Positions 36,314 through 44,447 of a DNA stretch of 64,000 nt are shown one piece after another. The position numbers and the translations under genes were made by a program. Position 1 is the stretch's first letter, and every line of letters starts with the position of its first letter. This stretch comes from JARFVT01 sp036677425 (GTDB lineage Bacteria > Pseudomonadota > Alphaproteobacteria > UBA8366 > Aestuariispiraceae): the NCBI GenBank assembly GCA_036677425.1, contig JARFVT010000013.1:1550001-1614000 (forward strand), written 5' to 3'. The notes beneath the pieces were generated by a model. The model did not search any database, was not told the origin of the DNA, and worked only from the letters and a program-made list of their open reading frames with translations.

Positions 36314-36473
36314 ATTAGTTGCAAATGAAACCAATGCAAGAATTAACTTTGAAATTTATCAAATTAGTAAATGTTATATTGATAATTTTTAATAGCCTTC
36401 CATATTTTCCCAATAAAAACAATTGGTTAATATAGTAAAAATAAAAGCACTTGCAAATTAGTTGCAAATGAAA
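36314..36473. promoter_or_regulatory. divergent control region with repeated TTGCAA boxes (candidate MarR operators)
   Basis: The 17-mer ATTAGTTGCAAATGAAA occurs exactly at 36314-36330 and 36457-36473. The second copy is preceded by another TTGCAA, giving TTGCAA-ATTAG-TTGCAA at 36451-36467. The boxes flank the gap between the VOC operon and dctP and lie near each expected promoter. The MarR gene in the rightward operon is the natural candidate regulator; binding is inferred. Confidence 0.6.
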
Positions 36474-36565
36474 TTATATTATTTTAAATGATAAATAATG
36501 AATTGATATTAACAAAATTCAAATAACAACGCTATTTAACGCTAAATTTAAGGAAAGGGATTTTT

Positions 36566-37582
36566 ATGAAGCATTTTATTATTATATTAACTGTTATATT
36601 AACTGCCATCGGCTTTACCACCGCATTTGCAGAAACAATAGAATTAAAACTTAGCCATTTTCTTCCATCGTCACACCCAATACAAAAAGATTTTTTAGAA
36701 CCTTGGGCAAAAGAATTAGAAAAACGCACCAATGGTCAAGTTAAAATTACCATATACCCCGCTGGCTCTGCATTTGGTCATGTGGCCAAGCAATTTGACC
36801 AAACGCGCGCTGGTGTTGTGGATATTTCCCATGGTTTAACTGGTTTTCCCCGTGGTCGCTTGCCACGAACATTAATTATGGATTTACCATTTTTGGCTAA
36901 ATCATCAAATTCCGTATCAAAATCTTTATGGGATTTATATCCAGATTATTTAGCCAAAGAATATGATGGTTTAAAGGTCTTGGCATTACATGCCCATAAT
37001 CCGGGTTTAATTCATACTCGCGATAAACAAATAAAAACCATGGCTGATTTAAAGGGCCTGCGTCTTCGTTCGCCAAGTGCAGCTGTTTCGATGATGTTAA
37101 GTCAATTGGGTGCGACCCCCGTAGGATTGCCGCCAACACAGGTTTATGAAAATTTGCAAAAAGGTGTCATAGACGGCAATGTTTTCCCCTATGAAGCTAT
37201 CCATGGCTTTAAGCTTTATGAAGTTTTAGATTATCATTTAGATGCAAAAGCCTATGTTACCAGCTTTTATTTCATCATGAATCAAAAAAAATATAATTCA
37301 TTACCAACTGATATTCAGGCGGTTATTGATGATATGTCAGGCATAAATTTGGTTTCTAAATTTGGCCCTTGGTGGAATGATTGGGATAAAGCGGGTATTG
37401 CCGATATAGCAAAAAAAGGCAATATAGTAACCACCCTTAGCGATCAGCAGCGCAAGGAATGGCGCAATTTTTTAAAACCAACCACCGATAAATATTTGAA
37501 ACAGCTTGAAGAATCAGGCGTATCAAATGCCCGTGAAATTTATAATGCAGCGATAAAAGCCATCACAAAATATGAAGATTAA
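36566..37582 (+). CDS. dctP: TRAP transporter substrate-binding protein
   Basis: A 338-residue periplasmic protein with a signal peptide (MKHFIIILTVILTAIGFTTA, cut near AFA-E). The mature part is DctP-type: ELKLSHFLPSSHPIQKDFLE, KRTNGQVKITIYPAGSAFG, and the substrate-carboxylate Arg in LKGLRLRSPSAAVSMML near residue 165, plus GVIDGNVFPYEAI. It delivers a carboxylate to DctQM. AGGAAAGGG precedes the ATG. Its place opposite aromatic-degradation genes suggests an aromatic acid ligand. Confidence 0.9.
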   Translation: MKHFIIILTVILTAIGFTTAFAETIELKLSHFLPSSHPIQKDFLEPWAKELEKRTNGQVKITIYPAGSAFGHVAKQFDQTRAGVVDISHGLTGFPRGRLPRTLIMDLPFLAKSSNSVSKSLWDLYPDYLAKEYDGLKVLALHAHNPGLIHTRDKQIKTMADLKGLRLRSPSAAVSMMLSQLGATPVGLPPTQVYENLQKGVIDGNVFPYEAIHGFKLYEVLDYHLDAKAYVTSFYFIMNQKKYNSLPTDIQAVIDDMSGINLVSKFGPWWNDWDKAGIADIAKKGNIVTTLSDQQRKEWRNFLKPTTDKYLKQLEESGVSNAREIYNAAIKAITKYED

Positions 37583-37656
37583 TTTAAATCTTTACGTTAG
37601 TTTACTAGTTTGTTTGTTGCTAACGCCAAAATTCATTGATTATAAGCTATATCAAA

Positions 37657-38175
37657 ATGTTTAATTTTTTTAATAGTAAACTATTTTATATTACAAAATA
37701 TGTCGCATGGCTTGGTATGTTATTTTTATTAGCCGCCATGGTTATTACAACAACAGATATAATATTGCGTAAAATTAATGGTGAAGGTATTTATGGCACC
37801 ATTGATTTAGTCCAATTAATGATTTTATCTGCGGCTTATTTGTCAATTCCCCATGCCTTCATATGCCGAAGCCATGTGGCTGTTTCTGTCTTTGCCGATA
37901 TGTTATCAATTCGCATTTTAGCCATTTGCAATTTACTAGCAGCCATATTGGGTTGTGTTTTTATGGCGGCAATCGCTTGGCATGGTTTTGAACAGGCGAG
38001 CATGCAACATCGATATGGTGATATTTCCATAACCTTGGGAATTCCGCTTATATTATATTGGATACCATTATTATTTGGTGCGGCTATTTCTGCGCTTGTT
38101 ACAATTAATATTGCCATTGGTAATATATATACAATAATTACTGGCAAGGGTGCGTTATCCCTTGAGGAAGAATAA
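37657..38175 (+). CDS. dctQ: TRAP transporter small permease
   Basis: A 172-residue membrane protein with four helices: VAWLGMLFLLAAMVITTTDI, then LVQLMILSAAYLSIPHAFIC, LLAAILGCVFMAAIAWHG, and LYWIPLLFGAAISALVTI. The four-helix DctQ pattern with the conserved HVAVSVFADML segment is clear. The ATG at 37657 is chosen over a TTG seven codons upstream. It lies between dctP and dctM, 11 bases before dctM. Confidence 0.85.
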   Translation: MFNFFNSKLFYITKYVAWLGMLFLLAAMVITTTDIILRKINGEGIYGTIDLVQLMILSAAYLSIPHAFICRSHVAVSVFADMLSIRILAICNLLAAILGCVFMAAIAWHGFEQASMQHRYGDISITLGIPLILYWIPLLFGAAISALVTINIAIGNIYTIITGKGALSLEEE

Positions 38176-38186
38176 AGGGCGGTATT

Positions 38187-39491
38187 ATGGCATCAGAATG
38201 GATTGGCATTATCGCCTTTATTTGTTTATTTGGTTTGATCGCTATTCGTATACCAATTGCAATTGCTATGGGTATGGTCGGAATGATTGGCGGCATCATA
38301 ATTAATGGTTATTCAAGCGTCGCCTTCATTATGGGTTCTGTTCCATTTGAAAGCATTTTCCCATATTCATTATCGGTTATTCCATTATTCATTTTAATGG
38401 GGGTGTTTTCTGCACGCGCAGGTTTATCACGTGCCTTATATGATGCAGTGCATGCATTTATCGGTCATTATAAAGGCGGGCTTGCCATGGCTACCATCGG
38501 GGCATGTGCTGCCTTTGGGGCAATTTGTGGCTCATCATTGGCAACTGCCGCGACAATGTGCCGTGTTGCCATGCCAGAAATGCGGCGGCGTGGTTATGAT
38601 GATGGCTTGGCAAGCGCCACCGTTGCCGCAGGCGGCACGTTGGGCGTATTAATACCGCCAAGTATTATTATGGTCATTTATGCAATTTTAACCGAACAAT
38701 CCATCGGGCGAATGTTTGCGGCATCATTAATACCAGGGTTATTGGCAACGGTGTTATATATGCTGGCTATTAAAATAAGAACCACAAGAAATCCAGAGTT
38801 AGGCCCCGCAGATAAACGAGTAAATTGGCATGGCAGGCTTGTTACCATGTTGAATGTATGGCCCGTTATTTTATTATTTGGCGTGGTTATTGGTGGTATT
38901 TATGCCGGTTGGTTCTCTCCGACGGAAGCGGCCTCCATCGGTGCAATTGGTGCATTTTCATTGGCATTATTAAAAGGCAAGCTTAATTATAAATTATTTT
39001 TGGGCTGCTTAAGCGAGACTGCAAATACAACTGGCATGATTTTTCTTATTTTAATTGGAACATCGATATTCAATTATTTTATTGAAACCACTGGATTACC
39101 GCAGACTATTGTTAATTATGTTGGTGGCCTTGGCTGGAATTCTTATCTAATTTTAGTATTATTAGTTGTATTTTATATAATTTTAGGCTGTTTCATGGAT
39201 GCCCTATCAATGATTTTATTAACCCTGCCCTTTGTTTTCCCGCTTATAATGTCATTGGGAATAGACCCCATATGGTTTGGCGTTATCATGGTTTCTGTAG
39301 TCGAAGTAGGGCTTATAACACCGCCAGTTGGAATGAATTTATTCGTTATAATGGCATGCACGCCGGGTCTTCGATTACAAACCATTAGCAGGGGTGTAAT
39401 ATCATTTTTACTTGCCGATATAACACGTTTGGCATTGCTTATATTATTTCCAGCACTGTCATTATGGTTGCCAGCAATATTAATGGATTAG
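38187..39491 (+). CDS. dctM: TRAP transporter large permease
   Basis: A 434-residue permease with about twelve helices. It shows the DctM signature SVIPLFILMGVFSARAGLSR, AFGAICGSSLATAATMCRVA and GGTLGVLIPPSIIMVIYAIL in the first half, and GCFMDALSMILLTLPFVFPL and EVGLITPPVGMNLFVIMACT in the second. It imports the DctP ligand with a sodium gradient. Length is normal. It completes dctPQM. Confidence 0.93.
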   Translation: MASEWIGIIAFICLFGLIAIRIPIAIAMGMVGMIGGIIINGYSSVAFIMGSVPFESIFPYSLSVIPLFILMGVFSARAGLSRALYDAVHAFIGHYKGGLAMATIGACAAFGAICGSSLATAATMCRVAMPEMRRRGYDDGLASATVAAGGTLGVLIPPSIIMVIYAILTEQSIGRMFAASLIPGLLATVLYMLAIKIRTTRNPELGPADKRVNWHGRLVTMLNVWPVILLFGVVIGGIYAGWFSPTEAASIGAIGAFSLALLKGKLNYKLFLGCLSETANTTGMIFLILIGTSIFNYFIETTGLPQTIVNYVGGLGWNSYLILVLLVVFYIILGCFMDALSMILLTLPFVFPLIMSLGIDPIWFGVIMVSVVEVGLITPPVGMNLFVIMACTPGLRLQTISRGVISFLLADITRLALLILFPALSLWLPAILMD

Positions 39492-39501
39492 GGAAAATAT
39501 A

Positions 39502-39894
39502 ATGAGTAAAATAATTTGGAAAAATGAATATAATACCGACATTGATATAATTGATATGCAACATAAAAGATTGCTTAAACTGATTAATTACTTATCAGAA
39601 GAAGGTGAAAAAGATGGTATGACTGCATATATATTTGAAGAATTAAGCCAATATATAAAGCAACATTTTAAAACCGAAGAAGATATATTAAAAAAATCTA
39701 ACTATAAAGAATTTATCGCTCATAAAAATGAGCATAAAGAATTTACCAAATGGTTACGCGCCGTACAACAAAGCTATAATATTGGCGGAATATCAAACCA
39801 ATCATTAACAAAAAGCGTGGAAGAATTCTTGCGCCAATGGTTGATAAATCATATATTAATATCGGATATGGCATATGTTTCTCATTTAAAATAA
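39502..39894 (+). CDS. bacteriohemerythrin
   Basis: A 130-residue four-helix oxygen-binding protein. Di-iron ligands are visible in order: DMQHKRLLKLIN, YIKQHFKTEEDIL (His and Glu), IAHKNEHKEF (two His) and WLINHILISDMAY (His, Asp), the full hemerythrin set. There is no chemoreceptor domain, so it is a free oxygen carrier or sensor. It lies 10 bases after dctM and 16 before the MarR gene, i.e. inside the aromatic operon, where it may supply or sense oxygen for the monooxygenase. Confidence 0.88.
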   Translation: MSKIIWKNEYNTDIDIIDMQHKRLLKLINYLSEEGEKDGMTAYIFEELSQYIKQHFKTEEDILKKSNYKEFIAHKNEHKEFTKWLRAVQQSYNIGGISNQSLTKSVEEFLRQWLINHILISDMAYVSHLK

Positions 39895-39910
39895 AATAAG
39901 GTAGCGTAAA

Positions 39911-40408
39911 ATGGCGCAAAATGATCAAATTAAAAAAGCCTTTGAATTACAAGATTTTTTTCCATATCAAGTGCGGGTTTTTTATCGTGCAGTTAGCGAA
40001 TCAATCGCCAATATTTATACCATAAAATATGGTTTAACGGTTTTTGAGTGGCGTGCCATGGCGGTTTTGGGTAATCATCAACCATTAACTGCAAGCGAGA
40101 TAGTCGCCCATTCCAGTTTGGATAAAGTGCAAATAAGCCGCGCAATTAAGGGATTAACCAACGCGGGTTTGTTGGAAAGAAAAACTGACGACACCGATAA
40201 ACGCCGTGTAAATTTGATGCTAACCACCAAAGGAAATACGATTTTTCATACGCTTGTACCACTGGTGCAGGATCGTGAAGATAAAATTCTTTCAGGCTTA
40301 AGCAATAGTGAAATATCTATATTAAAGAACCTTATGACAAGGATACAAAAAAATGCGGTGGCTTGTATGAGCGATAATACTAACATCAATGCGGATGAAT
40401 TATCATGA
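39911..40408 (+). CDS. MarR-family transcriptional regulator
   Basis: A 165-residue winged-helix regulator. The DNA-recognition part is PLTASEIVAHSSLDKVQISR with AIKGLTNAGLLERKTDDTDK RR-type wing (residues about 55-105). MarR proteins bind palindromes as dimers and release them on binding aromatic acids. It sits between hemerythrin and maiA, overlapping maiA by 4 bases. The TTGCAA boxes between VOC and dctP are its likely targets. Confidence 0.88.
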   Translation: MAQNDQIKKAFELQDFFPYQVRVFYRAVSESIANIYTIKYGLTVFEWRAMAVLGNHQPLTASEIVAHSSLDKVQISRAIKGLTNAGLLERKTDDTDKRRVNLMLTTKGNTIFHTLVPLVQDREDKILSGLSNSEISILKNLMTRIQKNAVACMSDNTNINADELS

Positions 40409-41052
40409 AGCTTTATACATATTGGCGTTCATCTGCCGCTTATCGTGTGCGTATCGCCTTAAATCTTAAAAATATTAAGTGCGAATATATATATATCAGC
40501 CTGATAAAAGATGGTGGAGAGCATTTATCAGATCAATATAATGCGCTTAACCCACAAAATTTAGTACCAAGCCTAATTGATGACAATCAAAATACCATCA
40601 ACCAATCATTGGCAATTATCGAATATTTAGATGAAATACATCCGCAAATACCGTTGTTACCAAAAACGCCAATTGACCGTGCCAATGCCCGCAGCTTGGT
40701 GCAAATCATTGCTTGTGAAATTCATCCATTAAATAATTTGCGGGTATTAAAATATCTAACTAATGAGCTTTCCATTAACGAGGATCAAAAAAATCAATGG
40801 TATAGGCATTGGATAAATGTATCATTTCCCGCATTAGAAGAAAAATTATCAAAAATTCAGCATCAAGGAAAATTCGCCCTTGGTGAAAAACCAGGAATAG
40901 TCGATTGTTACCTTATTCCACAAATTTATAATGCCAAAAGATTTAATATGCCATTGGATGATTATCCAACCCTTGCGCGGATTAATGATGCCTGTTTAAA
41001 ATTACCAGCATTTGATAAAGCTGTACCAGAAAATCAAGCCGATGCCGCATGA
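40405..41052 (+). CDS. maiA: maleylacetoacetate isomerase (zeta-class GST)
   Basis: A 215-residue glutathione transferase of zeta class. The catalytic N-terminal motif is YWRSSAAYRVRIALNLK, followed by NPQNLVPSLIDDNQNTINQS and AIIEYLDEIHP; the C-terminal domain includes ALGEKPGIVDCYLIPQIYNA. It isomerises maleyl- to fumaryl-acetoacetate (or maleylpyruvate to fumarylpyruvate), the step before the FAH-family hydrolase encoded opposite. Its ATG overlaps the MarR stop (ATGA). Confidence 0.9.
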   Translation: MKLYTYWRSSAAYRVRIALNLKNIKCEYIYISLIKDGGEHLSDQYNALNPQNLVPSLIDDNQNTINQSLAIIEYLDEIHPQIPLLPKTPIDRANARSLVQIIACEIHPLNNLRVLKYLTNELSINEDQKNQWYRHWINVSFPALEEKLSKIQHQGKFALGEKPGIVDCYLIPQIYNAKRFNMPLDDYPTLARINDACLKLPAFDKAVPENQADAA

Positions 41053-41073
41053 AGGTTATATTAAAATATTAAA

Positions 41074-41667
41074 TTAAAAAGATTTAATGCCATTAATGAA
41101 AAGTTTAGTTACAAATTCGGCATATTGCTGTTTACTTAGCTTGCCATCGGGGCGCAGCCATAAAAAACACCAATTTATAATACCAAATAAGGTCATCGTC
41201 CCCGGTTTTGCAAATATATCTTTATTGGGGGAGCCTTCTAATAGCTTTTTAATAACATTATGGACAGGAATGACAATTTGGCGTTCTAAATTGCGTAATT
41301 GTTTTTGTTTAGCAATCGGTAAATGTGATAATTCATGCAATTGAATTAAATGTTCTCGATCTTTATCATCATAATTATCAAGCAAGGCAATTATCAATTT
41401 TCCCAATTGTTGTTCAATTGTTAAATTAACATCGACTGCCGCCTGAACATCACTTAATAATTTTATTAAATGACAATTTAAAATATCAAATAACAATTCT
41501 TCTTTATTGACATAATAATGATATAATAGGCCTTTAGAAACCGCTGCCGCTGCTGCAACTTGCGACATTGATGTGGCATGATAGCCTTTATTAGAAAATA
41601 ACCTTATGGAATTAATTTTGATAGATTCGCGTTTTTGGTCATAATCTATCGAACGTGTTCGCGCCAT
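41074..41667 (-). CDS. TetR-family regulator next to paaK (PaaR-like)
   Basis: A TetR protein of 197 residues counted from the ATG at 41665-41667 (MARTRSIDYDQKRE); an ATG four codons earlier is also possible. The HTH is FSNKGYHATSMSQVAAAAAVSKGLLYHYYV (positions about 23-52, split as GYHATSMSQVAA and VSKGLLYHYYVNKEELLFDIL). The C-terminal domain is helical and variable. Downstream of nothing and 80 bases beyond the paaK stop, it fits the PaaR type that controls phenylacetate genes. A TetR-like palindrome lies between paaG and paaN. Confidence 0.85.
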   Translation of the reverse strand: MARTRSIDYDQKRESIKINSIRLFSNKGYHATSMSQVAAAAAVSKGLLYHYYVNKEELLFDILNCHLIKLLSDVQAAVDVNLTIEQQLGKLIIALLDNYDDKDREHLIQLHELSHLPIAKQKQLRNLERQIVIPVHNVIKKLLEGSPNKDIFAKPGTMTLFGIINWCFLWLRPDGKLSKQQYAEFVTKLFINGIKSF

Positions 41668-41747
41668 GTAAAGATGCATCCATATTAAATGTTAGTCGAA
41701 CTATTAATATTTATTCGGTTATTTTGCAAATCCTTAAAGCATTAAAA

Positions 41748-43055
41748 TCAAATTTTTCTATTATCAACCACTCGAACCGCCTTGCCCATTGATCTCTCAA
41801 TCGAATTAGGATCGCCCACATCTATTCTTGCACTAGATCCAATCACACTTTTAATATGATGCGCTAATTCTTTTGCTGATGCGGTCCGCGCCTCGTTACT
41901 GCTTGCCTTTGATGTTGCTTCCACATGGACAATCATTGAATCCATACGCCCAGATTTAACCAGTTCAATTTGAAAATGGGCTGATAAGCCTGAACATTTT
42001 AAAATTTGTTCCTCTATTTGGGTTGGAAATATATTAACGCCGCGTAAAATTATCATATCATCGGAACGACCCGTTATTTTTTCAATTCGCCGCATGGAAC
42101 GCGCCGTTCCCGGTAATAATCTTGTTAAATCTCTTGTTCTATAACGAATTATTGGGAATGCTTCTTTAGTAAGTGATGTAAAGACCAGCTCGCCTCTTGA
42201 ACCATCTGGCAAAACTTCACCAGTTGAAGGGTCAATAATTTCAGGATAAAAATGATCTTCCCAAACATGCAAGCCGTCTTTGGTTTCCACACATTCATTG
42301 GCAACACCTGGCCCCATGACTTCGGACAACCCATAAATATCAACCGCATGCATATCAAATTTTTGTTCAATTTCTTGGCGCATGGAATTTGTCCAAGGCT
42401 CCGCACCAAAAATACCAACCGCAAGCGATGTGTCCTTTGGGTCAATACCACGTCTGGTAAATTCATCCAGAATAGACAACATATAAGACGGAGTTACCAT
42501 GATTATGCGTGGCTTAAAATCTTGAATAAGGGTTATTTGTCGTTCTGTCATGCCACCAGATATGGGGATAACGGTACAGCCAAGTTTTTCTGCGCCATAA
42601 TGCGCTCCAAGTCCACCAGTGAATAACCCATAGCCATAGGCAATATGACAAATATCGCCCGCCCGCCCACCGGATGCGCGAATTGATCTGGCAACAACAT
42701 TTGCCCATGTTTCAATATCATTTTTAGTATATCCAACTACGGTTGGCTTACCTGTTGTCCCTGATGAAGCATGCAGTCTTGCCAGTTGGTTTTGCGGCAC
42801 AGAGAACATACCAAATGGGTAATTATCCCTTAAATCAGTTTTAATAGTGAATGGGAATTTGGATAAATCCGATAATGTTTTAAGATCATCAGGGTGAGCA
42901 CCATGATTATCAAAACTTTTTTTATAAAATAGCGAATTATCATATGCATGATTTAACGACCATTGCATGCGTTTTAATTGCAATCCATTGATCTCGTCCC
43001 TTGATGCCAATTCAATTGCTTCTAATTCCGATGGTTTTGGTGATAAATCTTCCAT
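41748..43055 (-). CDS. paaK: phenylacetate-CoA ligase
   Basis: A 435-residue AMP-forming ligase that activates phenylacetate, the first step of the pathway. Motifs: the phosphate loop LHASSGTTGKPTVVGYTK (near residue 92), YGLSEVMGPGVANEC, the hinge region YRTRDLTRLLPG, GRSDDMIILRGVNIFPTQIE, and a C-terminal domain with SIERSMGKAVRVVD. Length is exact for PaaK. It follows paaI with a 42-base gap. Confidence 0.95.
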   Translation of the reverse strand: MEDLSPKPSELEAIELASRDEINGLQLKRMQWSLNHAYDNSLFYKKSFDNHGAHPDDLKTLSDLSKFPFTIKTDLRDNYPFGMFSVPQNQLARLHASSGTTGKPTVVGYTKNDIETWANVVARSIRASGGRAGDICHIAYGYGLFTGGLGAHYGAEKLGCTVIPISGGMTERQITLIQDFKPRIIMVTPSYMLSILDEFTRRGIDPKDTSLAVGIFGAEPWTNSMRQEIEQKFDMHAVDIYGLSEVMGPGVANECVETKDGLHVWEDHFYPEIIDPSTGEVLPDGSRGELVFTSLTKEAFPIIRYRTRDLTRLLPGTARSMRRIEKITGRSDDMIILRGVNIFPTQIEEQILKCSGLSAHFQIELVKSGRMDSMIVHVEATSKASSNEARTASAKELAHHIKSVIGSSARIDVGDPNSIERSMGKAVRVVDNRKI

Positions 43056-43097
43056 TAATAGCTCCCTGATATTAAACTATAAATTATTATTTAATTC

Positions 43098-43526
43098 TTA
43101 TATATGCTGGCCTTTTATTGCGCGCGAATGTCCTCTAAATTCCGCAATTAATTTATTATTTTGATTGATAATGCGAATATCATATATGCCATTGCGGCCA
43201 AAACTCGCCTGTTCAAATGCGGTGGCTTTTAATATATCGCCCTCAAAGGCGGGTGCGATATATGTGATTGAACAATGTTGCGCCACCGCCATTTGATTGC
43301 GGCTGTTACATGCAAAGGCAAAACAAGAATCCGCCAATGTAAAAATGTAACCGCCATGACAAGTTTTATGACCATTGGTCATTTTGGCGGTAATTTCCAT
43401 GCTAATTGATGCTGCACCCGCCGCAATAGAGGTTAATTCCATTGCTAAATTTTTTGAAGCATTATCGTCTTGCCACATTTTTTTGGCACATTTCTCGGCG
43501 ATATCCTGTTCTGTTTGATTATCCAT
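43098..43526 (-). CDS. paaI: PaaI hot-dog thioesterase
   Basis: A 142-residue hot-dog fold acyl-CoA thioesterase. The active-site segment is GHKTCHGGYIFTLADSCFAF, with the GG-x4-LAD pattern of PaaI, and AQHCSITYIAPAFEGDILKA further on. It rescues CoA from dead-end phenylacetyl-CoA-derived thioesters. The start overlaps the paaG stop by one base, and paaK follows. Confidence 0.92.
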   Translation of the reverse strand: MDNQTEQDIAEKCAKKMWQDDNASKNLAMELTSIAAGAASISMEITAKMTNGHKTCHGGYIFTLADSCFAFACNSRNQMAVAQHCSITYIAPAFEGDILKATAFEQASFGRNGIYDIRIINQNNKLIAEFRGHSRAIKGQHI

Positions 43527-44320
43527 TATTTAACACCAGAAAATCTTGCTTGGCGTTTTTCAATAAAGGCACTGACCCCTTCGGCATAATCGCTTGAATT
43601 ACCCGCTTGACGTTGAAATTCGCATTCTAGATCGAGCTGTTGATCAAGGCTATTGATATGCGATGCCTGAATCGCTTGTTTGGTCATGCCAAGGCTGGCG
43701 GTTGCTCCCATCGCCAATTGTTGCGCCATTTGGCTTGCGCTATTGATCAATTTATCATCATCTACCGCTTGCCAAATCATCCCCCACTGGGCAGCTTGTT
43801 CGGCAAAAACTGGCATCGCCGTCATGGTTATCGCCTTGGCACGAGCTTCGCCGATTAATCTGGTTAATGACCATGTGCCGCCAGAATCTGGAATAAGGCC
43901 AATTTTACAAAATGCCTGTATGAATTTTGCCGATTTCGCAGCAAAAACAATATCACAAATCAAGGCAATATTCGCCCCTGCGCCTGCGGCAACACCATTA
44001 ACGGCACAAATAACTGGTTTTTCAATATTCCTAATCAGCCTTATCAATGGATTATAATATGTTTCGATCGTATGTCCAAGGTCAAGATTATCATCAATTT
44101 TTGTAGGATCGCGATCGCTTAAATCTTGGCCAGCGCAAAATGCCCGACCTGAACCAGTCAATAAAATTGCCCCGCATGTTGCATCATCTTTGGCATCGCT
44201 TAAGGCCAAATATAATGCCTTATGCATTTCCTCGTTAAATGAATTTAATTTATCAGGACGATTAAGAGTTAAATATGTAACGCCCTTTGATTTTTTAATA
44301 AGGATAGTTGCCTCAAACAT
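43526..44320 (-). CDS. paaG: 1,2-epoxyphenylacetyl-CoA isomerase
   Basis: A 264-residue crotonase. The oxyanion-hole segments are GSGRAFCAGQDLSDRD (near residue 56) and GVAAGAGANIALICDIVFAA, and the catalytic acid is in FCKIGLIPDSGGTWSLTRLI. These are the PaaG features: it turns the ring epoxide to oxepin-CoA. It is first in the paaG-paaI-paaK set, reading away from paaN. Confidence 0.92.
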   Translation of the reverse strand: MFEATILIKKSKGVTYLTLNRPDKLNSFNEEMHKALYLALSDAKDDATCGAILLTGSGRAFCAGQDLSDRDPTKIDDNLDLGHTIETYYNPLIRLIRNIEKPVICAVNGVAAGAGANIALICDIVFAAKSAKFIQAFCKIGLIPDSGGTWSLTRLIGEARAKAITMTAMPVFAEQAAQWGMIWQAVDDDKLINSASQMAQQLAMGATASLGMTKQAIQASHINSLDQQLDLECEFQRQAGNSSDYAEGVSAFIEKRQARFSGVK

Positions 44321-44386
44321 TTATAATTCCCATATTTTTTAATTATTTAAAAAAAGTTTCATTTTATTAAAAATAAAACTTGCATA

Positions 44387-44404
44387 AATCGACCAGTCGG
44401 TCAA
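44387..44404. promoter_or_regulatory. candidate TetR/PaaR operator between paaG and paaN
   Basis: AATCGACCAGTCGGTCAA is an imperfect palindrome (GACC ... GGTC) of the form bound by TetR-type PaaR proteins. It stands in the divergent promoter gap of paaG and paaN. The TetR gene at 41074-41667 is the obvious partner; binding is inferred. Confidence 0.55.
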
Positions 44405-44447
44405 TTAATATATCGACATAAATTATTATATAAGGTTGTTGGATAAT

